Assembly (NCBI RefSeq): GCF_003339585.1
Contig: NZ_QPKF01000001.1
Span: 62,001-126,000 of the forward strand
Length of the DNA stretch: 64,000 nt
Direction: 5' to 3'
Origin: Exiguobacterium sp. RIT594
GTDB lineage: Bacteria; Bacillota; Bacilli; Exiguobacteriales; Exiguobacteriaceae
The position numbers and the translations under genes were made by a program. This document shows positions 26,384 to 35,109 of the stretch, piece after piece (the first letter of the stretch is position 1; the number at the start of each line of letters is the position of its first letter). The notes beneath the pieces were generated by a model. It worked only from the letters and a program-made list of their open reading frames with translations. It ran no database searches and was not told where the DNA came from.

Positions 26384-26611
26384 TCATTTTCCTCCATTCT
26401 AAGATGCAATCCGCCTGTTCGATATCTTTATGCTATGCCCATCGTGGTATTGCTGTCAATCTAACCGCTTTTTAAGCTATATTTTTCAGTGGAATAGGGA
26501 ATATGGATGTGGTGGACAAAAAAATGAAATAAAGTGAAAAAACTAAAACGATTTTGCGTCAGCTTGCGTATACTATATGATAAGGCTGACTGATCACCAA
26601 GGAGGAGAAGG

Positions 26612-27157
26612 ATGCATACTCAATCCGATGAATCGCTTTATCATCAGATGCGCAGTGGAGATGAACAAGCTCTCGAAGTACTGTATGACAAGTATGAAAG
26701 GCTATTGTTCTCATTCGCTCATCGCTTTACGAACAATGATCGTTTATCAGAAGAAGTCATCCAGGAAGTCTGGATGAAGATTTGGAACGGACGGGTCGAT
26801 TTTAATACCGATAAAGGAAAGTTCTCCTCTTGGATATTAACGATTACCCGCAATGCAGCGCTCGACTGTCTGAGACGCGAGAAACGCCAACCGACGATTG
26901 AAGTCGAGGAGCGGGACGGCGGATATGATGAACCGGTCGAACGGACGGTCATTCAGCGGGAAACGGCGACGGAAGTCCGCGATGCCGTCAATGAACTGAA
27001 ACCTGATCAACAAGAGTTAATTGAACTCGTTTATTTTAAAGGACTGACACAACAACAAATTTCAGAGCAGCTAAATTTACCGCTTGGAACGGTAAAAACA
27101 AGAATAAGGAGCGCCATCCAGGCACTCCGGAAACTACTAGACGGGAGGGAACGTTGA
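26612..27157 (+). CDS. ECF-type RNA polymerase sigma factor
   Basis: The 181-residue sigma-70 family protein lacks regions 1 and 3. Region 2 shows EEVIQEVWMKIWNGRVDF and ILTITRNAALDCLRREKRQ. Region 4 shows ELVYFKGLTQQQISEQLNLP followed by LGTVKTRIRSAI, a helix-turn-helix. It should direct RNA polymerase to promoters released by an envelope or redox signal. The start ATG lies after AAGGAGGAGAAGG. The anti-sigma gene overlaps its stop (TGATG), so the two are translationally coupled. A TTGCGT...TATACT-like promoter is visible just upstream (about 26,553-26,575). Confidence 0.92.
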   Translation: MHTQSDESLYHQMRSGDEQALEVLYDKYERLLFSFAHRFTNNDRLSEEVIQEVWMKIWNGRVDFNTDKGKFSSWILTITRNAALDCLRREKRQPTIEVEERDGGYDEPVERTVIQRETATEVRDAVNELKPDQQELIELVYFKGLTQQQISEQLNLPLGTVKTRIRSAIQALRKLLDGRER

Positions 27158-27915
27158 TGGAAGAACGTTGTCATGATTTAATCGATTACTTCAACGGAAC
27201 ATTATCAGCTACCGATCGCGACGCGTTCGAGGCACACTTGGCGACTTGTGATGACTGTAAACAGGCGCTTCAAGAGATGCAAGACTTGATGCTACCCATC
27301 GCGGAATCACTTCCGGAACGACCGATACCAACAGGCATGAAATCAAGAATTCTCGGTGAAGTTCTGGGATCGACGGAACAAGGGCATGAACCGGCAGCAG
27401 CACCGATTTCAAAACCGGCTGTTCAGGAAACGAATCATGTGTCTGAACTCGAGGCAGCCCGGTCGAAGAAAAGTAAAAAACGGGTACCGCTCGGGTGGCT
27501 CATGAGTATCGCAGCTGCCTTGATCCTGTCACTTGGTGCCAACGCCTACTTTCTTTCGCAAGATAAGTCTGATCCGGCGGAAGAGTTTGCGATGGACGAA
27601 GTCAAAGGAATGGGCAACTTTGAAAGTACGGCCTCGATTAAGGGCTCGAGCATGATTTTTACGAAAGATGATCAAGAATTCATGCTTGTCCAACTGAAAG
27701 ATTTACCGCCCCTGAAAGAGGGCGAGTTGTATCAACTTTGGACGATTCAAGGTGATACGCCCCGTGCGAACGGTGTCATCGAACAGGACGGAGAGGCAGC
27801 CGCCGTCTTCCCGATCAAAGGAGACGGAACGATTGATGCAGTCGCCATCACGGTTGAACCTGAACCGGACTTGGAAAAACCGACCGGTGAAGTCGTGGCT
27901 TCCGTTGCGTTATGA
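27157..27915 (+). CDS. Membrane anti-sigma factor (zinc-finger/RskA type)
   Basis: The 252-residue protein has an N-terminal zinc-binding anti-sigma domain with HLATCDDCK (HxxxCxxC) near residues 29-38. One membrane span lies at about 112-132 (LGWLMSIAAALILSLGANAYF). The extracellular RskA-like domain (about 150-250) contains LPPLKEGELYQLW and ends in VVASVAL. It should hold the ECF sigma at the membrane until a signal releases it. The ATG at 27157 overlaps the sigma stop by one base. Confidence 0.9.
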   Translation: MEERCHDLIDYFNGTLSATDRDAFEAHLATCDDCKQALQEMQDLMLPIAESLPERPIPTGMKSRILGEVLGSTEQGHEPAAAPISKPAVQETNHVSELEAARSKKSKKRVPLGWLMSIAAALILSLGANAYFLSQDKSDPAEEFAMDEVKGMGNFESTASIKGSSMIFTKDDQEFMLVQLKDLPPLKEGELYQLWTIQGDTPRANGVIEQDGEAAAVFPIKGDGTIDAVAITVEPEPDLEKPTGEVVASVAL

Positions 27916-27956
27916 TGGTCCGTTCCACTTGAAATGACGCGAAGTGAAGTTTATGG

Positions 27957-27990
27957 AAAGGGATGCGATTTTGATTGCATCCCTTTTTTG
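27957..27990 (+). terminator. Terminator of the sigma/anti-sigma operon
   Basis: GGGATGC and GCATCCC flank a 10-base loop and are followed by T6. Confidence 0.9.
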
Positions 27991-28128
27991 TGCGCTTTTT
28001 TTCGAGTTTGACCATTCCTTTTAGAAAAAGTCTGGCCATTTTGATGAAATTTCGTAAGAAGACTGAAGAAATATCGACAAGAAGACGATACTAATAGGAA
28101 TGTCAGTCAAAAAAGAGAGGCACTTATC

Positions 28129-30171
28129 ATGAATGAATGGATCACCTTAACGAAACATTATGAAGAGACACTGGTCATCCTATCGGTCATCGTCGCTATC
28201 GTCGGATCCTATGCCTCACTTGAATTAAATCGCCGGTTGGCAAAAGCCGTATCTTTGAAAAAAAGAGCATTGTTCGTTTCCTCCTTGACGATGGGGTTAT
28301 CCATCTGGGGCATGCATTTCGTGGGCATGGGTGCATTTGAATTAGCGGTACCGGTCAAATACGACTGGGTGTTGATGTTCTTATCGATCGTACCCGCCGT
28401 GACGGCTGCCTGGATTGCCTTTTATCTCTTATATTATTCAGAGCTGACACGGAAAAAAGTCATCATTGCCGGAACGTTAATGGGGACGGGAATCGCCATG
28501 ATGCATTATCTTGGCATGGTTGCGATGCAGTTTGATGGAGATGTCCGCTATGATACGGCGTTATTCACGTTATCGATTGTGATTGCCATCACGGTCGCTT
28601 ATGTCGCCCTCCTGTTGCTGTATATGACAAGGCATGTCGATAAAAAACGAATTTTGATTCCCGTTGCAATCTTAATGGGGTTTGGTATTTCAACGATGCA
28701 CTATGTCGGAATGCTCGGGACGACGTTTTGTGTTCCCGGTGCTTCGGGAGTAGATGTCTCAGCCAGCCCCGTCACATCAAATATCTTAAGCGACGTAGCG
28801 GTCCCGGTTTTTTTAATCGTTCTGTTGATCGTCGGACTGTATATTCATCTTGAACGGCGGGCGTTACAGATGATGGCGTACACGGATCATTTGACAGGAT
28901 TGCACAACCGTCGTTGGCTGGATCATCATATGGCAAAAGTCGATGGACAATACAGCCGGACGAAAAAGCAGATGACGATGGCGTTGCTTGATCTGGACGG
29001 TTACAAATGGATCAATGATACGTTTGGTTTCGATCAGGGAGACACCGTCATTCGGCAATTCTCGGACCGGGTCAAAGCTTTACTTCGCGAAGATGAAGCG
29101 TGTATCCGCTACAACGGGACTCAATTTTTCCTGATTCAAAATGTCGATTCCGAAATGCTGGAAGAGGCCTTTACGGATGTCCTGGAAGCGATTCGGCAAC
29201 CGATTTTTCTGGACGGACAAGAGATTCATTTGACCGCCACAATCGGGATCATCGTTCCGAACATAGAGGATACTCTGGAGATGCGGATCGGTCAGATGGA
29301 AAGTGCCTTGCGTGCAGGAAAAAATGAAGGGCGGGACCGTTTCGTCATCTACGATGAACTGCTCCATTCGGATCGCCGGGAACAACAAATCGTCGGCTCC
29401 TTACGCCGGGCGATGACGGACTTTAAAGAGTTTAATCTCGTCTATCAGCCGAAAATTGCGCTGGCAACAGGCAAGGTCGAGCAGGCGGAAGTGCTGATTC
29501 GCTGGAATCATCCGAAGTTTGGTTTCATTTCACCGGCAGAGTTTATCCCGCTCGCTGAAAAGTACAGTCTGATCCATCGGCTGACCCAGTGGGTGCTGCA
29601 GGAAACCGTCAAGCAAATGGAAGAGTGGCGGGAAGAAGACCACTTCATCCGACAAGTCTCCGTCAACTTGTCGGCGATGCATTTCCGGTCGGAATCGCAC
29701 AATCTGATGATTAAGGAAATCGTTCATCATTCGTTGAAGAATGGCGGAGAACTGCAGCTTCAACTGGAAATTACGGAAACGTCCGTGATGGAGAATCTCG
29801 AACGGGCCTTGTTGATGCTCGGAGAGCTGAAGCAATTGAGTTTGACGATTGCACTCGATGACTTCGGAACGGGTCTGTCTTCTTTGACTCACTTAAAGCA
29901 TCTGCCAATCGATATCTTAAAGATTGATAAATCGTTCATTGACGAAGTACCGCATGACGAGCGGGGGACGGCGATTACCGAAATGATCATCCAGCTTGCG
30001 AAGAGTCTTGGGATTGAAGTGGTGGCGGAAGGCGTGGAGACGCTGGAACAACATGAATTTCTGAAACGACTCGGTTGTGACTATGGACAAGGCTATTATT
30101 ACAGCCGTCCGGTTAAGGTCAAGGATCTGGACCAACAGACAATCGAACGAACGGTTTTGGATGTAGTCTGA
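28129..30171 (+). CDS. MHYT-GGDEF-EAL membrane c-di-GMP protein with degenerate GGDEF
   Basis: The 680-residue protein starts with a seven-helix MHYT domain (about 12-240) carrying three copies of the signature: MHFVGMGA, MMHYLGM and MHYVGM. This domain is proposed to bind copper and sense O2, CO or NO. The GGDEF domain (about 255-415) is degenerate, with NGTQF at 329-333 in place of GGDEF, so cyclase activity is unlikely. The EAL domain (about 425-670) starts EVL (454-456). It keeps the catalytic set VSVNLS, LEITET, ALDDFGTG, LKIDKSF and VAEGVE, so it should act as a c-di-GMP phosphodiesterase. It is probably monocistronic. Confidence 0.93.
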   Translation: MNEWITLTKHYEETLVILSVIVAIVGSYASLELNRRLAKAVSLKKRALFVSSLTMGLSIWGMHFVGMGAFELAVPVKYDWVLMFLSIVPAVTAAWIAFYLLYYSELTRKKVIIAGTLMGTGIAMMHYLGMVAMQFDGDVRYDTALFTLSIVIAITVAYVALLLLYMTRHVDKKRILIPVAILMGFGISTMHYVGMLGTTFCVPGASGVDVSASPVTSNILSDVAVPVFLIVLLIVGLYIHLERRALQMMAYTDHLTGLHNRRWLDHHMAKVDGQYSRTKKQMTMALLDLDGYKWINDTFGFDQGDTVIRQFSDRVKALLREDEACIRYNGTQFFLIQNVDSEMLEEAFTDVLEAIRQPIFLDGQEIHLTATIGIIVPNIEDTLEMRIGQMESALRAGKNEGRDRFVIYDELLHSDRREQQIVGSLRRAMTDFKEFNLVYQPKIALATGKVEQAEVLIRWNHPKFGFISPAEFIPLAEKYSLIHRLTQWVLQETVKQMEEWREEDHFIRQVSVNLSAMHFRSESHNLMIKEIVHHSLKNGGELQLQLEITETSVMENLERALLMLGELKQLSLTIALDDFGTGLSSLTHLKHLPIDILKIDKSFIDEVPHDERGTAITEMIIQLAKSLGIEVVAEGVETLEQHEFLKRLGCDYGQGYYYSRPVKVKDLDQQTIERTVLDVV

Positions 30172-30208
30172 TAGCGCATCCGGCCAATCCAATCCGTCCT
30201 TTTTTACG

Positions 30209-30214
30209 TATACT
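30209..30214 (+). promoter_or_regulatory. -10 box of the sRNA at 30.2 kb
   Basis: TATACT stands about seven bases before the inferred RNA start. No convincing -35 element is seen 17 bases upstream, so the promoter is weak or needs an activator or another sigma factor. Confidence 0.45.
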
Positions 30215-30220
30215 AGATAA

Positions 30221-30421
30221 GCACACGAGGACTATGTGTGTGATCATGGGGGACGCAATGGCTTCTTGAACAGATTCCGGGCAGGAATTTGTTCGACTTG
30301 TGCAAGATGCAGACAGAATCGCCGTACATTTCGATGGTTGCTCAGCTCTCTACTCAATCCAGTACCTGTCTGTCCATCACACTACAAAGGCAGCTTTCCA
30401 CGAGGGAAGCTGCCTTTTTTT
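30221..30421 (+). ncRNA. Probable structured small RNA, about 200 nt
   Basis: There is no credible reading frame between the MHYT gene and the convergent IscA-like gene. GTGTGAT (30238-30244) and GGAC (30251-30254) pair with GTCC and ATCACAC (30372-30382), closing the molecule. Inside is an unbroken 11-bp hairpin, GAACAGATTCC/GGAATTTGTTC (30268-30294), with loop GGGCA, plus smaller CTTG/CAAG and ATCG/CGAT hairpins. A strong terminator ends it. The size suits a 6S-like RNA, but several side hairpins do not match the plain 6S rod. Class unknown. Confidence 0.58.
30386..30421 (+). terminator. Terminator of the 30.2-kb sRNA
   Basis: AGGCAGCTTTCC pairs with GGGAAGCTGCCT around ACGAG, followed by T7. 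It has A's on the left, so it may also serve the minus-strand IscA-like gene. Confidence 0.9.
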
Positions 30422-30427
30422 GTCGTC

Positions 30428-30775
30428 TTACCGGTTGGCTGTCAGCTGGCAGCCGGTCTGATCGGTAACGAGGACGTTCGTATTGAAGTATTGACCATCA
30501 CTTTTTAGGATCAATGATTTTTTCTCAGGATTATAATCAAGTGTCATGTCCTGGTCGAGGAAATGACTTGACCACCGTTTGACGAGGACAGGTCCGACAT
30601 TCGAATCAATCGTCATGTCTTCATCCGTTGCGGCGGAGACAAGACGAATACTGAAGATGCCTGAGTTCCCGCAACCGCATCCTTCGGTATCATAATAAAG
30701 ATGCAATTGACCTTCCGTATCACCGCGTAATTGATCGATCCGATCAAGTGCAGCTTCTGTAAATGTAATCTGCAT
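30428..30775 (-). CDS. IscA/HesB-type iron-sulfur protein, YqkB-like
   Basis: The 115-residue protein resembles YqkB of the Fe-S biosynthesis (HesB/IscA) fold. It starts MQITFTEAALDRI. It has cysteines in EGCGCGNSG and a third in QTGCQLTANR, a spacing different from classic A-type carriers. Fe-S or other metal binding is plausible but not proven. The start is set at the ATG at 30775, 8 bases after AAGGAG; a GTG three codons upstream overlaps that site. Confidence 0.82.
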   Translation of the reverse strand: MQITFTEAALDRIDQLRGDTEGQLHLYYDTEGCGCGNSGIFSIRLVSAATDEDMTIDSNVGPVLVKRWSSHFLDQDMTLDYNPEKKSLILKSDGQYFNTNVLVTDQTGCQLTANR

Positions 30776-30826
30776 GACATTCACTCCTTTGATACCAGTA
30801 TACGACGAACAGCAAAGAAAATAACG

Positions 30827-31555
30827 TTACTTGCTCAGTTGAACCTGACGACGCATCCGGACGAGCAGGAAGACATATCCGGCAAGCAGAACGACGACAC
30901 TTCCGAGCACGACCGTATCGACAAGTCCGTTATCCGACTGGAAGTTGATCGCGATATATGCCCAGACGAAAACGAGTGGATAAATCGGATCGCGATTGGC
31001 GAACATGAACAACAAGGCGAGAACGACACCAACACCAAGCATGATCATCGTCCAACCGGCATCTCCGATTCCGAGCCATGAGTTGATGTTTTCAGTGTCG
31101 ATCGTCAAGAAGATATTCGCAATCGTCGCGACCGAGACCCAGCCGAGATAAAGTGAAAACGGTAATTTAAAACGTAACGCTTTTGTCTCGCGGTCGATTT
31201 TTGAGTAGATGACGATCAGTGAAATCAAAAGACCGGCAATGACGACGACAGACAACGGGAACAGTTTGTATGAGAACGTAACGATCCAACCAGCATTGAA
31301 CAGACAGCTGATCAAGAACCACGGTCCGATTTTTTTGGCGATGTCATGTTCTTTGAACTTCGGAATCGTTTGCATAATGAGCCAAACGAGTAACACAAGA
31401 TAGATGAGTCCCCAAATCGAGAAAGCATAACCTGCGGGTTTAAAATAAGTGCTGATCGTATCCGAAATCCGACCTGTTTTTCCGCCATCGAGTGCATTAA
31501 CGGCGATCGTAAAGACAAAACCAAGCCAATTGAGCCAAATCCATTTGTTTTTCAA
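30827..31555 (-). CDS. TspO/MBR-related membrane protein
   Basis: The 242-residue protein has about seven to eight hydrophobic segments and the Trp-rich pattern of TspO/MBR-type proteins, for example PAGYAFSIWGLIYLVL and SCLFNAGWIV. It is longer than canonical TspO (about 160 residues), as is common for this Bacillota branch. TspO proteins bind tetrapyrroles or sterols; the ligand here is unknown. The start is a TTG at 31555, eight bases after AAAGGAGG. That ribosome site lies inside a perfect hairpin that also looks like the degV terminator. Confidence 0.78.
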   Translation of the reverse strand: MKNKWIWLNWLGFVFTIAVNALDGGKTGRISDTISTYFKPAGYAFSIWGLIYLVLLVWLIMQTIPKFKEHDIAKKIGPWFLISCLFNAGWIVTFSYKLFPLSVVVIAGLLISLIVIYSKIDRETKALRFKLPFSLYLGWVSVATIANIFLTIDTENINSWLGIGDAGWTMIMLGVGVVLALLFMFANRDPIYPLVFVWAYIAINFQSDNGLVDTVVLGSVVVLLAGYVFLLVRMRRQVQLSK

Positions 31556-31558
31556 TCC

Positions 31559-31590
31559 AAAAACCTCCTTTAATCTCTAAAGGAGGTTTA
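31559..31590 (-). terminator. degV terminator hairpin that contains the next gene's ribosome site
   Basis: On the minus strand AAACCTCCTTT pairs fully with AAAGGAGGTTT around AGAGATT and is followed by further T's (TTTTTGG). The 3' arm AAAGGAGG is the Shine-Dalgarno of the TspO-like gene, so folding would both end transcription and hide this site. Confidence 0.72.
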
Positions 31591-31614
31591 CCCGGATTGT
31601 CGACTCTTTAGACA

Positions 31615-32460
31615 TCAGCGTCGGCTCGTCGGGTTTAAGAAGGACATGCCGATGGCCGGATTACCGGTATGCGAGCCGAGAACAGGCGTTAAGTTATCGA
31701 TGCGAACCGTGACATCGAACCGCTTTTCGAGATTCGTTTTCCATTCAAGTGCCAAATCATAGGCAGTCGCGTGAAATAACGAGACATCGGTGACCGTTCC
31801 ACTCTCAAGCATTTCGACCAGGTGATCATAAATCTTGGCGTGGGCTTTCTTAAAAGTTCGAACCGTCTGATACGGAACGATTTTGCCCTCCTCAAAATGA
31901 AACAGCGGGCGTAACTGAAGTAAATTACCGACAAAAGCTTTCGTCGAGGAAATCCGTCCGCCTGCCTGCAACTGATCGAGGTTCGCAACCGTGAACTCGA
32001 TGTGGTGGTCGAAGCGGCGCTCTAAAATATACTGCTCGATTTCTTCGACTGACATCCCGTCTGCTGCCAGTTGCATCGCTTCCGCCAGCAATTGACCTGC
32101 CGGATAGATGCCGCAACGGGAATCAATCGCAATCAGCCGGAACCCGGCAATTTCAGCACCTTGAACAGAAGCGTTATACGTCCCGCTCAATTCGCTTGAA
32201 AGATGGATGGCAAAGCCGACATCATACTGCTCTTTTAACCGTTCATAGCGTTCCGTGAACGTGCCAATGGATGGTTGGCTGGTCGTAACCTTATGTTTCG
32301 CATCAATCCATTCATAGACGGTCTCGGCCTGGACGTCGACACCGTCCGTGAAACTTTCGCCGTCTTTCATGACGAGAAGAGGGACGACGGTCAAGTCTTC
32401 ATGCTGAGAAATCGAATCGGGCAAAATCGTCGTGCTATCTGTAATCCATGCAATCTTCAT
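31615..32460 (-). CDS. DegV family fatty-acid-binding protein
   Basis: The 281-residue protein shows DegV-fold landmarks: WITDSTTILP near the N-terminus, FTDGVDV, VTTSQPSIGTF with the lipid-binding Thr-Ser-Gln-Pro turn, AIHLSSELSGTYN and IDSRCGIYPAGQL. DegV/FakB proteins bind a fatty acid and present it to the kinase FakA for phospholipid synthesis. Whether this copy works with FakA cannot be told here. The ATG follows AAGGAGG. A cre-like box lies 42 bases upstream. Confidence 0.93.
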   Translation of the reverse strand: MKIAWITDSTTILPDSISQHEDLTVVPLLVMKDGESFTDGVDVQAETVYEWIDAKHKVTTSQPSIGTFTERYERLKEQYDVGFAIHLSSELSGTYNASVQGAEIAGFRLIAIDSRCGIYPAGQLLAEAMQLAADGMSVEEIEQYILERRFDHHIEFTVANLDQLQAGGRISSTKAFVGNLLQLRPLFHFEEGKIVPYQTVRTFKKAHAKIYDHLVEMLESGTVTDVSLFHATAYDLALEWKTNLEKRFDVTVRIDNLTPVLGSHTGNPAIGMSFLNPTSRR

Positions 32461-32501
32461 GCTGTTTCCTCCTTATTTTAGTACCTGATATTAATTGTAG
32501 G

Positions 32502-32515
32502 TGTAAGCGTTATCG
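32502..32515 (-). promoter_or_regulatory. Imperfect cre-like box upstream of degV
   Basis: TGTAAGCGTTATCG resembles the cre consensus TGNAANCGNWNNCA, with the last base changed. It lies between degV and the divergent XRE gene and could affect either. Confidence 0.35.
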
Positions 32516-32646
32516 CTGTCAAATGAACCTTTAAAAAGTTCAAACATTATAGTTGATTAACTGGCCCAATGCGCTATAATCGGTACGTGATTACTAAACT
32601 TGAAGTCGTCTTATACTAAACTGTTGTAAAGAGAGGAGGGCGTGGA

Positions 32647-33192
32647 TTGCGGACGATCGGAAACAAAATCAAAAATCTACGTCTTCAAAAAGGCTTGACG
32701 CAAGAAGAGCTTGGCGAGCGGACGGACTTGAGCAAAGGATACATCTCGCAAATCGAACGCGAAATCAGTTCGCCGTCGATTGAGACGTTGTTTAGTCTGC
32801 TCGAAGTACTCGGCATCTCGGCAAAGGATTTTTTTGACGAGGACACGTTGAATCAAAAGGTCGTTTATTCGCAAAAAGATGTCACGCGTTATGAAGACTT
32901 GGAACAAGGGTACGATGTGACATGGCTGATTCCGGAATCGAACGAAAAGGAAATGGAGCCGGTCTTGTTACACCTGGCACCGGGCGGACACTTTAAAACA
33001 TACGAACCGTCCGGATCGGAAACGTTCGTGTATGTGCTCGAAGGATCGGTCACATTACAGCTTGGCCGGGAATCATTCGTCGCAACGAAAGGCGAGACAC
33101 TTTATTATAAAGCTTCAGAAATTCATCAATTACGCAATGATTCAGAGGCGGAAACGAAAGTACTCGTGACGGCCACGGATTCGTACTTATAA
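32647..33192 (+). CDS. XRE-family regulator with C-terminal cupin (PuuR-like)
   Basis: The 181-residue repressor-type protein has an N-terminal helix-turn-helix, LRLQKGLTQEELGERTDLSKG (about 10-30), and YISQIERE. A small cupin domain covers about residues 105-178 (HLAPGGHFKTYEPSGSETFVYVLEG). This architecture is known from polyamine and amino-acid regulators such as PuuR. The start is TTG, seven bases after GGAGG. It ends 13 bases before potA, so it probably senses polyamines and controls its own transport operon (inference from architecture and position). Confidence 0.9.
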   Translation: MRTIGNKIKNLRLQKGLTQEELGERTDLSKGYISQIEREISSPSIETLFSLLEVLGISAKDFFDEDTLNQKVVYSQKDVTRYEDLEQGYDVTWLIPESNEKEMEPVLLHLAPGGHFKTYEPSGSETFVYVLEGSVTLQLGRESFVATKGETLYYKASEIHQLRNDSEAETKVLVTATDSYL

Positions 33193-33205
33193 GGAGGAAT
33201 AAGAT

Positions 33206-34303
33206 TTGGCAGACAACAATACGATCATTCAATTTACAGACGTGACAAAACGTTTTGACGATCAGACAGTTCTCGAACGCGTCAGTTTTGAAATCGAACG
33301 CGGGAAATTTTATACGTTGCTCGGACCATCCGGTTGCGGGAAGACGACGGTCTTACGGCTGATTGCCGGGTTCACCGAAGCGACGGAAGGCGATATCCTG
33401 TTCAACGGAAAACGGATCAACGATGTTCCCGCCAACAAACGGCAAGTCAACACGGTTTTTCAAGATTATGCCTTGTTCCCGCACCTCAACGTTTTTGAAA
33501 ACATCGCCTTCGGGTTGCGGATCAAAAAGATGAAGGACGCGGAAATCAAGACGCGTGTGCTTGATGCGTTGAAGTTCGTCAACTTATCCGGGTACGAGAA
33601 TCGGGAAATCACGGAGATGTCAGGCGGACAACGCCAACGGGTCGCGATTGCGCGTGCCATCGTTAACGAACCGGAAGTTATCTTACTGGATGAACCGTTA
33701 TCGGCACTGGATTTAAAGCTGCGGACAGAAATGCAGTATGAGCTCCGTGATTTACAACGGCGTCTCGGCATTACATTCATTTTCGTCACACACGATCAAG
33801 AGGAAGCGCTCGCGATGTCAGATGAAATCTTCGTCCTCAATCATGGTCTGATCCAACAATCCGGGACGCCGACGGATATTTATGACGAACCGATCAACCG
33901 CTTCGTCGCTGATTTCATCGGCGAGTCAAATATCATTCCGGGACGAATGGTGATGGATTACCGCGTCTCATTCGCCGAACAGGAATTTGATTGTGTCGAC
34001 CGTGGTCTCGAATTAAATGAACCGGTCGAAATCGTCATCCGTCCGGAAGACTTGGAAATCACGGGTGTCGCGCAAGGTAAGTTGCGTGTGACCGTCGATT
34101 CTCAATTGTTCCGCGGCGTCCATTATGAGATTGCCTGCATGGATGAAGTCGGAAACGAATGGCTCGTCCACAGTACGAAAAAAGCAACGGTCGGGGAACA
34201 GATCGGCTTGACGTTCGATCCAGAAGCGATTCATGTCATGCGTCTGAATGAGACGGAAGAGGAATTCGATAAACGACTTGAATCATATGACGGGGTGTTG
34301 TGA
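33206..34303 (+). CDS. potA: Spermidine/putrescine ABC transporter ATP-binding protein PotA
   Basis: The 365-residue ATPase drives polyamine import. Walker A is [11 protein letters not shown], the signature is [14 protein letters not shown] and Walker B is [14 protein letters not shown]-terminal TOBE domain starts at about residue 275 ([12 protein letters not shown]). The start is a TTG after AAGGAGG at the XRE stop. The stop overlaps potB (TGATG). Confidence 0.95.
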   Translation: MADNNTIIQFTDVTKRFDDQTVLERVSFEIERGKFYTLLGPSGCGKTTVLRLIAGFTEATEGDILFNGKRINDVPANKRQVNTVFQDYALFPHLNVFENIAFGLRIKKMKDAEIKTRVLDALKFVNLSGYENREITEMSGGQRQRVAIARAIVNEPEVILLDEPLSALDLKLRTEMQYELRDLQRRLGITFIFVTHDQEEALAMSDEIFVLNHGLIQQSGTPTDIYDEPINRFVADFIGESNIIPGRMVMDYRVSFAEQEFDCVDRGLELNEPVEIVIRPEDLEITGVAQGKLRVTVDSQLFRGVHYEIACMDEVGNEWLVHSTKKATVGEQIGLTFDPEAIHVMRLNETEEEFDKRLESYDGVL

Positions 34304-35109
34304 TGCAGAAGACACGCAACTGGTATCTGATTCCGTATAGTTTTTGGATTGCGTTGTTCGTCATCGCACCGATTGTCCTCGTCGTCTATTATTCATTCCT
34401 TGACCTGGAAGGACATTTTTCGTTCGTCAACTATCAGAAGTTTTTCACCTCAACCTATCTGACGATGACGCTCAGCTCATTTTGGTATGCCTTTTTGATC
34501 ACGTTGTTTTCACTGGCAATCGGTTATCCGACCGCCTATCTGTTGACGAAAACGAAGCATAAACAATTGTGGTTACTGCTGATCATCTTACCGACCTGGA
34601 TCAACTTGCTCTTAAAAGCGTATGCGTTCATCGGGCTGTTCAGCACATACGGGTGGGCAAACCAGACGCTTGAAGCGATCGGGATCGGCCGGAAACAGAT
34701 TTTGTTCACGGACTTCAGTTTCGTGTTCGTTTCCGTCTACATCTTTATTCCGTTCATGATCTTACCGATCTTTAATGCGATTGAAAAACTGAACCCGTCG
34801 CTCGTCTTTGCGGCCCGTGATCTCGGGGCCTCGAGTTTCATGACGTTCCGCCGTGTCGTTTTTCCGTTGACGATTGATGGGGTGAAATCAGGCTGTCAGC
34901 TCGTTTTCATTCCAGCGCTGTCGTTATTCATGATTACGCGTCTGATTGCCGGTAACCGGGTCATCACGCTCGGAACAGCGATTGAACAGCAATTTCTGGT
35001 CACGCAGAACTGGGGCATGGGTGCGACGATTGCCGTCTTCCTGATTATTGCGATGGCAATCATTTTAGCGTTGACGAGTACGAAACGGAAGAAAGGGGCG
35101 ACGACATGA
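34303..35109 (+). CDS. potB: Spermidine/putrescine ABC permease PotB
   Basis: The 268-residue permease has six membrane helices and the coupling motif AARDLGASSFMTFRRVVFPLT. It begins [15 protein letters not shown]. The ATG at 34303 overlaps the potA stop, and the stop overlaps potC, so translation is coupled along the operon. It pairs with PotC to form the channel. Confidence 0.95.
   Translation: MQKTRNWYLIPYSFWIALFVIAPIVLVVYYSFLDLEGHFSFVNYQKFFTSTYLTMTLSSFWYAFLITLFSLAIGYPTAYLLTKTKHKQLWLLLIILPTWINLLLKAYAFIGLFSTYGWANQTLEAIGIGRKQILFTDFSFVFVSVYIFIPFMILPIFNAIEKLNPSLVFAARDLGASSFMTFRRVVFPLTIDGVKSGCQLVFIPALSLFMITRLIAGNRVITLGTAIEQQFLVTQNWGMGATIAVFLIIAMAIILALTSTKRKKGATT

Noticed and set aside
30221-30421. 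c-di-GMP (GEMM) riboswitch, because of GGGGGACGCAA near c-di-GMP genes
   Set aside because: The other conserved GEMM segments are absent, and the RNA lies downstream of, not before, a c-di-GMP gene.
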